Source: an uncultured Clostridia bacterium (GTDB taxonomy: Bacteria > Bacillota > Clostridia > Oscillospirales > Butyricicoccaceae). Taken from it: a DNA stretch of 12,538 nucleotides. The stretch spans positions 35,075-47,612 of the forward strand of contig CAJUSB010000010.1 in the NCBI GenBank assembly GCA_910589115.1. Direction: 5' to 3'. The notes beneath the pieces are model-generated. The model searched no databases. It saw only the letters and a list, made by a program, of their open reading frames with translations, and had not been told where the DNA came from. Shown one piece after another: positions 5,501 to 12,510 of this stretch (positions are counted from its first letter, which is position 1; every line of letters begins with the position of its first letter). Position numbers and translations under genes: made by a program.

Positions 5501-6949
5501 TCAATATGGTGTGGATGCATAAAATGCCATAATTGCATCATACATTGCTTTCGCTTCAGCCTGAAGCTCATGCGGCTCGTCAATCAACTTGACATCATCA
5601 TCATGGTCAATGAAGCAAAACTCACTCAGCACCGCCGGAATACCATATTCCCCGCTGGTGTAAACCATGTATTTTCCACTAGTTTCTTTCACACCGCGGT
5701 TAACCAATCCTACGTTCATATCCATATAAGAGCGAAGCAGCCGGTTCCCCAGCGCCTTGCTGGCAATGCTGGGATCGGTTTTCCCCTCCGTTCCCGCCTC
5801 CGGGGAAAGCCCGGCGGCCTGCACATAAATTTCAGATCCATGCGCTTTCCGGTTAAATCCATTATGATGAATGCTGAAAACAAGATCCAGCTCGCCCTGC
5901 TCGCAAATACTCCGAACAAACTCCTTACGATCAGGCCCCTGTAAAGTCGTCGTGGTATCCGTGCGGCTCAAAATGACGCGGACGCCGCTGCTTTCCAGCA
6001 TTTCCTTCAAGTATTGCGCCACTTGCAAATTAGTATGGTTTTCATTCTGGTTCGTCACCGGATGAAAACAACCAGGATCGGTGCCCCCGTGCCCGGGATC
6101 AAGCAGGATCGTCAGCACACCGTCAATTTTAGGGCCAATCCATGGATAAACCTTCTCTGTCGGTTCAGCAGAATCACCGTCCCCGGAGGGGTCTGCCGAA
6201 GCATCGCCGGAAACCGTTGTATCACCCGGAGCAAACATCCCGCCCGGCAGCTCCTGCCCCGTCTGGTCTGTCGGATTTGCCGGATCTGTATCCGGCTGAA
6301 TCGCCTGCACCTGATCGGAACCGGTCTCGGAATTTGATCCATTTTCTTCTATAGAATCAGGCGGCACTGTTTCCGCCGGTGCATCCGTACCAGACTTACT
6401 GTCAATCACAACAGTAGCAGAATCGTTATCCCAATCAACGCCGAAGCCGATCAGCGGCCCAACATCTCGTATCCGATAATAATTATTATTGTTAATATTG
6501 TAGCCGGTCATTTGAACGGCCTGCCCATCCAGCCGTACCTCACTATAAGAAGGTACGAATTTGTAAATCTCAGCGTCACCGGCCGGGGCCATTTCCCCGC
6601 CCGCAACAGTGTAATCGCGTCCAGAAATCATACTGATGCACTGATGCTCATCATCCCAGACAACATCAAAAGCCGTGTTCTTTCCGGTCAGCAAAAAAGC
6701 AAGATCGCGCAGCTTATAATAATTTTCCTGATTGATGCAGTAGCCCTCGGGGGCAACAAGAAAATTGTCGACTGCGACATTCGAGGTAGAGTGGGAGACA
6801 CTGACCTCCCCGGAAGCATCCGGAAGAACAGCGTTTGCGGAGAATGACACAACTGCATCGTCAGGCATAATGCCAGGCCCGACAGCGCTTGCAGAGGTGC
6901 CGGCAAGCGCCAGCACGGCCAACCCCGCACAAAGGGTATGTTTTCGCAT
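5501..6949 (-). CDS. Secreted N-acetylmuramoyl-L-alanine amidase with copper-amine-oxidase-like stalk domain
   Basis: A 482-residue exported cell-wall hydrolase that cleaves the bond between N-acetylmuramic acid and L-alanine in peptidoglycan. Seen: a signal peptide ending near ASA (residue 22); two half-repeats of the copper-amine-oxidase N-terminal type (NYYKLRDLAFLL about 76-88, and NNYYRIRDVGPLIGFGVDWD about 155-174); a linker rich in T, P, D, S and G (about 185-265); and an Amidase_3 domain (about 278-478). Its zinc site is complete: H287 in DPGHGG, E303, H361 in SIHHNG, plus the catalytic E443 in LSEFCF. The ATG at 6949 has TGAGGA upstream and a clean sigma-A promoter. The stalk domain is common in Clostridia surface proteins and probably holds the enzyme in the wall. 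It may be vegetative or linked to sporulation or germination; the sequence does not decide. Confidence 0.93.
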   Translation of the reverse strand: MRKHTLCAGLAVLALAGTSASAVGPGIMPDDAVVSFSANAVLPDASGEVSVSHSTSNVAVDNFLVAPEGYCINQENYYKLRDLAFLLTGKNTAFDVVWDDEHQCISMISGRDYTVAGGEMAPAGDAEIYKFVPSYSEVRLDGQAVQMTGYNINNNNYYRIRDVGPLIGFGVDWDNDSATVVIDSKSGTDAPAETVPPDSIEENGSNSETGSDQVQAIQPDTDPANPTDQTGQELPGGMFAPGDTTVSGDASADPSGDGDSAEPTEKVYPWIGPKIDGVLTILLDPGHGGTDPGCFHPVTNQNENHTNLQVAQYLKEMLESSGVRVILSRTDTTTTLQGPDRKEFVRSICEQGELDLVFSIHHNGFNRKAHGSEIYVQAAGLSPEAGTEGKTDPSIASKALGNRLLRSYMDMNVGLVNRGVKETSGKYMVYTSGEYGIPAVLSEFCFIDHDDDVKLIDEPHELQAEAKAMYDAIMAFYASTPY

Positions 6950-6989
6950 GATTTTTCCTCAGTTCTTATCAAAAGGGGATCGTATTTTC

Positions 6990-7018
6990 AGTATATCATC
7001 AAATGTATCAAAAAGCAA
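6990..7018 (-). promoter_or_regulatory. Sigma-A promoter of the amidase
   Basis: On the - strand: TTGCTT (7018-7013), 17 nt, TATACT (6995-6990), with TGA before the -10. It sits 40 nt before the start codon. Both hexamers and the spacer length are identical to the AraC-gene promoter at 3987-4015. Confidence 0.75.
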
Positions 7019-7232
7019 GAGGAATCACAAAATATCCACAGAATTATAATCAATTAGTTACAAATTCTCCCAGAAACACCTAAAATCCCGTGGGGAATAA
7101 ACCGGTTGTTCCGTGTCTCTCCACATCCTAAAAAGGTGTCTGAAAGAGTCTTATTCCCCTCATACAAAGCAAAGACAGAGGGCTCGGGGCACGCTCTGGA
7201 CGGGCGGCGGCCCAAGCCCCCAAAACACTGCC

Positions 7233-8279
7233 TCAATATAAAAAGCTGTCCATTTCGTTCGTATTATACCGGAATTTAATGTCGATATTTGTCGTATAAA
7301 TCCTACGCTCCGGCATCTGGTGCCTGGTCAGATACTGGTACAGCAGGCGGAGCGGCAGCGTACCCTGAGTTTTGACATCCTGTCCGATTGCAAAATCTAC
7401 AACCCCATCCCGTATCATATCCAGGTTGTCCCGCGTGATATCATGCACCACTACATGCACCTTGCCTGCAACCCCGGCCTTTTTCAGTGCCCGGTAGACA
7501 CCCGTCCGTCCAACGGTCGAAATATATACGCCGCTCAATAATGAATTACCTTCCAGCTCCCGCAGCACCAACCGCTCCGCCAGCGCAGAATCCAAAAAGC
7601 AGCACGCCGGGGGCAACAGCTGGATATTGGGATAAATCTTCCCCATTTCTTCCGTAAAACCGTTCAGCCGCTGGTGATCCGCATAATGCCCCGACCGCTG
7701 CCCGATAATCGGCAGGACCATCCCCCGTCCGCTCAGCAGCATCCCCATCAGCGCGGCCGCCGCCCGCCCCGATGCAATGCTGTCCGACCCGACATAAGCC
7801 AGCCGGTTCGCATCTTCAATATCGGTATTAAAGGTTACGACAGGGATCCCCTGCTCGGTCAGCGCGTCGATCCGCGCCTTTACCTGCGAGGATGCCAGCG
7901 GCATGAGCGCCAACCCATCAACGTGTTCGTTTTCCACCAGCTCGTCGATCAGCGCCAGCTGGTGCTGTACATCAAGCCCGTCCTGCATCCGGACAATGGT
8001 TTCCACCGGCAGCAGCTCCTGCGCCGGATATGTCCGGAAATGATCTGCCAGCACATGCACAAAAGAGGAGATCGCCGTATGCAGCACGACCCCGATCCGC
8101 ACCGGCCGCTCCGCCACCACCGGACAGCTGCGCGGCGAAATATACCCCATCATCCGCGCCATCTCCTGAATGCGCGCCGCTACCTCCGGCCGCACACCCT
8201 TTTTATTATGCAGCGCCCTGTCTACCGTCCCGCGCGATACGCCGCAGGCATCTGCCAGCTGTTGAATCGTCACTGCCAT
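7233..8279 (-). CDS. LacI-family regulator with sugar-binding (type 1 periplasmic) domain
   Basis: A 348-residue regulator, divergent from the sugar transporter and its likely controller. The N-terminal helix-turn-helix (about residues 4-23) reads TIQQLADACGVSRGTVDRAL, with D20 where most LacI proteins have serine (TVSR). The hinge region (about 45-58) lacks the usual LAxxL hinge helix. From residue 60 a type 1 periplasmic-binding fold follows (RIGVVLH, DGLALMPLAS, GIPVVTFNTDI, YVGSDSIASGRAAA, GVYISTVGR, VHDITRDNLDMIRDG, FAIGQDVKTQG). The ATG at 8279 is chosen because GGAGG lies 9 nt upstream; the ATG at 8285 is only 3 nt from it. The ligand is probably the transported sugar or its phosphate; the identity is unknown. 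A TATAAT promoter with an overlapping inverted repeat suggests autoregulation. Confidence 0.9.
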   Translation of the reverse strand: MAVTIQQLADACGVSRGTVDRALHNKKGVRPEVAARIQEMARMMGYISPRSCPVVAERPVRIGVVLHTAISSFVHVLADHFRTYPAQELLPVETIVRMQDGLDVQHQLALIDELVENEHVDGLALMPLASSQVKARIDALTEQGIPVVTFNTDIEDANRLAYVGSDSIASGRAAAALMGMLLSGRGMVLPIIGQRSGHYADHQRLNGFTEEMGKIYPNIQLLPPACCFLDSALAERLVLRELEGNSLLSGVYISTVGRTGVYRALKKAGVAGKVHVVVHDITRDNLDMIRDGVVDFAIGQDVKTQGTLPLRLLYQYLTRHQMPERRIYTTNIDIKFRYNTNEMDSFLY

Positions 8280-8320
8280 CTCCATATGCCTCCTTCAACA
8301 TGCAAATTCCTCTATCTTTT

Positions 8321-8349
8321 ATTATAGCACAATTTTCACCACTTGAAAA
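8321..8349 (-). promoter_or_regulatory. Promoter of the LacI gene with overlapping inverted repeat
   Basis: On the - strand: TTTTCA (8349-8344), 17 nt, perfect TATAAT (8326-8321). The -35 and half of the spacer form an inverted repeat, TTTTCA-N5-TGAAAA (8333-8349), which is a plausible operator for autoregulation. Confidence 0.6.
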
Positions 8350-8370
8350 GCGGGAAATACGATGTAAAAT

Positions 8371-8429
8371 TGCACGACATGTGCACGTCCGTGCGCGTAC
8401 TTTCGTGCTGAACAGAGTATTTTGAACAG
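8371..8429. promoter_or_regulatory. Candidate operator cluster upstream of the transporter promoter
   Basis: TGCAC-N5-GTGCA inverted repeat (8371-8385), several further CGTGC/GCACG words up to 8408, and a direct repeat TGAACAG (8409-8415 and 8423-8429, 14 nt apart). They lie between the two divergent promoters. No protein assignment is possible from sequence alone. Confidence 0.4.
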
Positions 8430-8437
8430 TTTACATC

Positions 8438-8467
8438 TTCACATTTTGGTACAATTCACAATATAAT
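8438..8467 (+). promoter_or_regulatory. Promoter of the sugar ABC transporter operon
   Basis: TTCACA (8438-8443), 18 nt, perfect TATAAT (8462-8467). A direct repeat AATTCAC (8453-8459 and 8465-8471, 12 nt apart) brackets the -10, so a protein bound there would block initiation. The predicted start near 8474 gives a leader of about 290 nt. Confidence 0.6.
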
Positions 8468-8540
8468 TCACGGGCAAATGATAGTATGCAGAAAAGATTG
8501 CTTCTTCGTGCGAAATGTGCTATTTTTATTTCAGGCAGAA

Positions 8541-8643
8541 AGCACGGGGACAGCAATACCATAAAATTCATCGGTTTTCTGTCAGGGCACCATATATCGG
8601 CTGCCGCGCAGGCGGCTGCGTGCTCCTTTTTCTTCTTCTTCTC
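8541..8643 (+). terminator. Terminator-like hairpin in the transporter leader (possible attenuator)
   Basis: GGGCAC (8585-8590) pairs with GTGCTC (8620-8625), and an inner stem GCCGC (8603-8607)/GCGGC (8612-8616) stacks inside. A CTTTTTCTTCTTCTT tail follows. Two alternative pairings compete: AGCAC (8541-8545) with GTGCT (8620-8624), and CGCAG (8607-8611) with CTGCG (8616-8620). Such mutually exclusive stems before a T-rich tail are the form of an attenuator. The ligand or factor is unknown. It could instead end a short independent RNA of about 160 nt. Confidence 0.45.
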
Positions 8644-8719
8644 ACTCCCGCTCGGGCGCCCGTCTTCTCCGGCGGGACGGCCCGTCGGGCGTTCAGAGAA
8701 TACCCTGTTTTGTTTTCCC

Positions 8720-8736
8720 GGGCGGAACGTCCGCCC
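8720..8736 (+). other. Hairpin just before the binding-protein ribosome site
   Basis: GGGCGGA (8720-8726), loop ACG, TCCGCCC (8730-8736). It ends 8 nt before AAAGGAG (8745-8751). No T run follows, so it more likely protects the mRNA or shapes access to the ribosome site than terminates. Confidence 0.45.
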
Positions 8737-8761
8737 AATAAAATAAAGGAGAATGATGATT

Positions 8762-9811
8762 ATGAGAAAGATTTTGGCTATGCTGCTCGCATGCGGTATG
8801 CTGTGCGGCGCACTTGCTGGATGCGGCAACTCCGACAGCGGCAACACAGGCGACACTACCCCGGCTGACAACAGCGGTGCAGCAGCTGACACAGGCACAA
8901 GCGGCGGCAGCTCCGGCAGCGAAAGCATGACGCTGATTATGTCCCAGCGCGACGAGTTCCTCAGCGAGCTGGAGTCGGCCGCAATCAACGCTGCCAACCA
9001 GCTTGGCGTCAACCTGACCACCCAGGACGCAAACTCCGACACCAGCAAAATGCTCCAGTACATTGAGACCGCAAAGAACGCCGGTGAAAAGGCAATCATT
9101 ATCAACATGGTTGACCCTGAAACTGCCGCACAGTGTGTGGAATCAGCAGGCGATATGAAGGTTGTCTTCGTAAACCGTTATCCCTCTGACCCGTCCGTCC
9201 TGAATGCAAATGCCGTTTATGTTGGCTCCGATGAAATGACCTCCGGCAAATTCCAGGGCGAATTCCTGTCCGAGTATTTCAAGGCGCAGGGCAAGACCGA
9301 AATCAAGTACATCCTGCTCAATGGCATTATCGGCCAGACCTCTACCACTAACCGCACCCTGTCCGTAAAGAAGGCGCTGGAAGATGGCGGCATCACCGCA
9401 GTCGAAGCCTCCGCCCCACTCGCCTGCGACTATGACCGCGCAACCGCAATGGACATGATCTCCCCCCTGGTGGATACCATTGAATATGACTGCATCATTT
9501 CCAACAACGATGCAATGGCAATGGGTGCAATCGAAGCAATGAAGAGCAAGGGCCTCGACCCGACTTCAATCCCGATTGTCGGCATCGACGCTTCTACCGA
9601 TGGCCGCGAATCCATCAAGAACGGCGAACTCATGATGAGCGTATATCAGAACCCGTTCGGCCAGGGTGAGGGCGCACTGCGTGCAGCACTCAACCTGATC
9701 CAGGGCAAGCCGATCAATGAAGGCACCGACTACGAGACCGATGAGACCGGCAATATTGTCTGGATCCCCTTCGAGCCCGTAACGGCTGACAATGTAGCGG
9801 ATTACGACTGA
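8762..9811 (+). CDS. Monosaccharide ABC transporter substrate-binding lipoprotein (MglB-like)
   Basis: A 349-residue exported lipoprotein that captures a sugar outside the cell. Seen: a signal peptide with lipobox LAGC (Cys21 lipidated), a low-complexity G/S/T/D-rich tether (about 22-54) and a type 1 periplasmic-binding fold (about 56-345). MglB-like landmarks: IIINMVDPETA (about 112-122), VVFVNRYPS, YVGSDEMTSGKFQGE, SNNDAMAMGAIEAM (about 247-260) and IPIVGIDAS. Compared by hand with E. coli galactose-binding protein, the sugar contacts D14, F16, N91, R158, N211 and D236 appear kept, but H152, D154, W183 and N256 appear changed, so galactose or glucose should not be assumed. The ATG at 8762 is chosen because AAAGGAG is 10 nt upstream; ATGs at 8753 and 8756 are too close to it. 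First gene of the operon. Confidence 0.92.
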   Translation: MRKILAMLLACGMLCGALAGCGNSDSGNTGDTTPADNSGAAADTGTSGGSSGSESMTLIMSQRDEFLSELESAAINAANQLGVNLTTQDANSDTSKMLQYIETAKNAGEKAIIINMVDPETAAQCVESAGDMKVVFVNRYPSDPSVLNANAVYVGSDEMTSGKFQGEFLSEYFKAQGKTEIKYILLNGIIGQTSTTNRTLSVKKALEDGGITAVEASAPLACDYDRATAMDMISPLVDTIEYDCIISNNDAMAMGAIEAMKSKGLDPTSIPIVGIDASTDGRESIKNGELMMSVYQNPFGQGEGALRAALNLIQGKPINEGTDYETDETGNIVWIPFEPVTADNVADYD

Positions 9812-9833
9812 TTCCGCACTGATTTAAGTAAGC

Positions 9834-9865
9834 AAAGGGACATTGCGTGCAATGTCCCTTTCTTA
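9834..9865 (+). terminator. Intercistronic hairpin between binding protein and ATPase genes
   Basis: AAAGGGACATTG (9834-9845), loop CGTG, CAATGTCCCTTT (9850-9861), then CTTAG. The 12-bp stem is perfect, with only a short T run. It likely causes partial termination or protects the upstream mRNA from 3' decay, making the binding protein more abundant than the ATPase and permease, as is common in such operons. Confidence 0.75.
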
Positions 9866-9927
9866 GAAAAGGGGCTGCTGCGGCTGCCGCAAGCAGACAA
9901 AAAATGAAAAATAGAGGTGAAGAAGAA

Positions 9928-11439
9928 GTGAGTCAAGAGTACATCCTGGAAATGACTGACATCGTCAAGGAATTTCCCGGCGTGCGCGCGCTGAAAGGCG
10001 TACAGCTCAAGGTACGTCCAGGCACGGTGCACACGCTGATGGGCGAAAACGGCGCAGGCAAATCCACGCTGATGAAATGCCTGATCGGCATCCATCCCCC
10101 CACGAGTGGAAGCATCGTATTTGAGGGGAAGGAAATCCACTTTAAGACCACTCTGGAAGCGCTCAATTCGGGTATCTCCATGATCCATCAGGAGCTGTCC
10201 CCCGTGCCCGAGCGCAGCGTGGCCGAAAACCTGTGGCTTGGCCGTGTCCCGCTGAAAAACGGCTTCATGGTTGACCACAAAAAGATGCGTGAAGACAGTA
10301 TAGCATTATTCCAGAAGCTCGGGCTGGAAGTAGACCCGGACGCCAAGATGGGCGACCTCTCGGTTGCCAAAATGCAGATGGTCGAAATCGCAAAGGCCGT
10401 ATCCTATGACAGCAAAATCGTCATCATGGACGAGCCGACCTCTGCACTGACAGACGCTGAAGTCGAACACCTGTTCCGCATTATTGCCGAACTCAAGGAA
10501 AAGAACGTTGCCATCATCTATATTTCGCATAAGATGGACGAAATTTTCCGCATTTCAGACGATATCACCATTTATCGCGATGGGGAGTACATTGCCACCG
10601 ACCGCGCCGAAAACCTGACACAGGATAAGCTGATTACCCTGATGGTCGGCCGTGAGGTTACCGACATGTTCCCAAAGGTTGAATGCCCCATCGGCGACAC
10701 CATCCTCAAAGTCGAGCACCTTTCCTCAGGGCGTGCGGTCAAGGATGTCTCCTTCGAACTGCACCGCGGCGAAATCCTTGGTTTTGCGGGGCTGGTCGGC
10801 GCAGGGCGTACCGAAACGGTAGAAACCATTTTCGGGATGCGCAGCAAAACCGGCGGCAAAATTTATAAGGATGGACAGGAACTTGATATCAAGTCCCCCG
10901 AACAGGCAATCGCCCATAAAATTGCACTGCTCACCGAGGACCGGCGCGGCAATGGCATCGTCGGCCTGCTGAGCATCAAGGAAAACACCGTGCTTGCGAG
11001 CCTGAAAAAATACGGTTTCCCGCTCAATGACAAGAAAATGAGCGCAGACACCGATGAATACGTCAAAAAACTGAATACGAAAACACCCTCCATCATGACC
11101 CCGATCCAGAATCTGTCGGGCGGCAACCAGCAAAAGGTACTTGTCGGGCGCTGGCTGCTGACTGACCCGGATATCCTGATCGTTGACGAACCGACACGCG
11201 GCATTGACGTCGGCGCAAAGGCCGAGATCCATTCGCTGATCACCCGGCTCGCAGGGGAAGGCAAAGCAATCATTATGATTTCTTCCGAGCTGCCCGAGGT
11301 CATGGGTATGAGCGACCGCATCGTTGTCATGCATGAAGGTCTGATGACGGCCGTTGTGGACCGCAAGGATTTTTCATCCGAACTGATTCTGAAATACGCC
11401 ACCAGCGAGGAGCCTTACCGTCCCGCTGCGGAAAACTGA
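9928..11439 (+). CDS. Sugar ABC transporter double ATPase (MglA/RbsA type)
   Basis: A 503-residue cytoplasmic protein with two fused ATP-binding domains that powers sugar import. Domain 1: Walker A GENGAGKS (39-46), Q-loop HQEL (87-90), degenerate signature LSVAKMQ (144-150), Walker B IVIMDEP (164-170), switch histidine H201. Domain 2: degenerate Walker A GLVGAGRT lacking the lysine (288-295), good signature LSGGNQQ (396-402), Walker B ILIVDEP (416-422), SSE in place of the switch histidine. One functional and one degenerate site is the family norm. By memory it reads closer to E. coli MglA than to RbsA. The GTG at 9928 is preferred because AGAGGTGA lies 7 nt upstream; the ATG at 9904 (511 residues) has no ribosome site. 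It follows the binding protein after a hairpin and is 16 nt before the permease. Confidence 0.93.
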   Translation: MSQEYILEMTDIVKEFPGVRALKGVQLKVRPGTVHTLMGENGAGKSTLMKCLIGIHPPTSGSIVFEGKEIHFKTTLEALNSGISMIHQELSPVPERSVAENLWLGRVPLKNGFMVDHKKMREDSIALFQKLGLEVDPDAKMGDLSVAKMQMVEIAKAVSYDSKIVIMDEPTSALTDAEVEHLFRIIAELKEKNVAIIYISHKMDEIFRISDDITIYRDGEYIATDRAENLTQDKLITLMVGREVTDMFPKVECPIGDTILKVEHLSSGRAVKDVSFELHRGEILGFAGLVGAGRTETVETIFGMRSKTGGKIYKDGQELDIKSPEQAIAHKIALLTEDRRGNGIVGLLSIKENTVLASLKKYGFPLNDKKMSADTDEYVKKLNTKTPSIMTPIQNLSGGNQQKVLVGRWLLTDPDILIVDEPTRGIDVGAKAEIHSLITRLAGEGKAIIMISSELPEVMGMSDRIVVMHEGLMTAVVDRKDFSSELILKYATSEEPYRPAAEN

Positions 11440-11455
11440 GAAAGAGGGGTAACAC

Positions 11456-12439
11456 ATGAACAAGACATTTGACAGCAAGAAATTCCTTTCGCAAAACTCT
11501 ATCTGGCTGGTACTGATCGCACTGGTCATCATTATGGGCATTGCCCAGCCGAGCTTCTTTACCGTCCCCAACCTGCTGACCCTGCTTTCCGGCGAAGCGG
11601 TTAAGGGCATCATGGCATTTGGCGTTATGTTCGCCATCCTGTCCAAAGGCATTGACCTGACCATCGGTGCATCTGCGGGCCTGGTTGCCTGCATCACTGC
11701 GGCACTCGTTCAGCCCGCCGATTATGCAAATGCCGTTCTTCCCGGCGTTGGTACGCTCCCGGCTCCCGTTGTTTTCCTGATCGGCCTCGGGCTCGGCGCT
11801 GGTATCGGTGCGATTTATGGCGCAATTATCGCCTATACAAAGATCCCCGCTTTCATTGCAACCCTCGGCGGACAGCTGATCTGCCGCGCAAGCGCAAAGA
11901 TTTTCACGAACCGCCCGGTTTCCAACCTCTCTGAAAGCTTCCGCTTCCCGGGTTCCGGACGCGTTGCCGGTTTCCCTGTCATTATCATCGTTTTCCTGAT
12001 TATGTTTGCTATCGCGGCTTTCCTGCTCACACAGACCCGCTTCGGCAAGAATGTATACGCAATCGGCGGCAACGACCAGGCTGCCCGCGTAGCCGGTATC
12101 AATGTAGAAAAGAACCTGATCCTGGTTTATGTCTGGTGCTCGGTATGTGCGGCAATCGCCGGTATGCTGCTGGCTGGCCGCGCCGGTTCCGCTGACCCGG
12201 CAAACTCCGGCCTGAACTACGAACTGGACGCAATCGCAGCTGCAACCGTTGGCGGCACCTCCCATACAGGCGGTATCTGCCGTGCATCCGGCGTTATGGC
12301 TGGTATCCTGATTTTGGGCGTTATCAACAACGGACTTGTTATGCTGAAAGTTGATGATAACATGACCAACATCGTGAAAGGCCTGATTATTGTCGGCTCG
12401 GTTATCCTTGACATGCGCAAGAATGCACGCAAGGCCTAA
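11456..12439 (+). CDS. Sugar ABC transporter permease (MglC/RbsC type)
   Basis: A 327-residue integral membrane protein forming the sugar channel, probably as a homodimer with the double ATPase. Seen: about 8-10 hydrophobic segments, beginning IWLVLIALVIIMGIA (about 16-30), and branched-chain/monosaccharide permease landmarks: ILSKGIDLTIGASAGL (about 62-77), a YTKIPAFIATLGGQLICR segment, TRFGKNVYAIGGNDQAARVAGI, YELDAIAAATVGGTSHTGG, and VIDxK-like end ILDMRKNARKA. The ATG at 11456 follows AGAGGGG by about 7 nt and is 16 nt after the ATPase stop, so the two genes are translated from one mRNA. As in Mgl systems, a single permease gene is enough. No sugar-catabolism gene follows before the window ends, and no clear terminator is visible. 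Confidence 0.93.
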   Translation: MNKTFDSKKFLSQNSIWLVLIALVIIMGIAQPSFFTVPNLLTLLSGEAVKGIMAFGVMFAILSKGIDLTIGASAGLVACITAALVQPADYANAVLPGVGTLPAPVVFLIGLGLGAGIGAIYGAIIAYTKIPAFIATLGGQLICRASAKIFTNRPVSNLSESFRFPGSGRVAGFPVIIIVFLIMFAIAAFLLTQTRFGKNVYAIGGNDQAARVAGINVEKNLILVYVWCSVCAAIAGMLLAGRAGSADPANSGLNYELDAIAAATVGGTSHTGGICRASGVMAGILILGVINNGLVMLKVDDNMTNIVKGLIIVGSVILDMRKNARKA

Positions 12440-12510
12440 TCTTTCCCCCGTTTTACTCGTGAGCGCTGGAACTTGCCGTTTGATCCGCCTGCGCGGCGGG
12501 CGGTCTTGCG

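Noticed and set aside
7054..7236. A 60-codon - strand frame overlapping the LacI stop codon
   Set aside because: It starts with TTG, has no ribosome site and has no recognisable domain. Overlap with the LacI stop is probably chance.
8486..8746. An 86-codon frame in the transporter leader, possibly a leader peptide
   Set aside because: There is no ribosome site before the ATG, and the F-rich stretch simply comes from translating the T-rich tail.
11327..12265. A 312-codon - strand frame
   Set aside because: It is the antisense shadow of the permease, which has clear membrane segments and family motifs.
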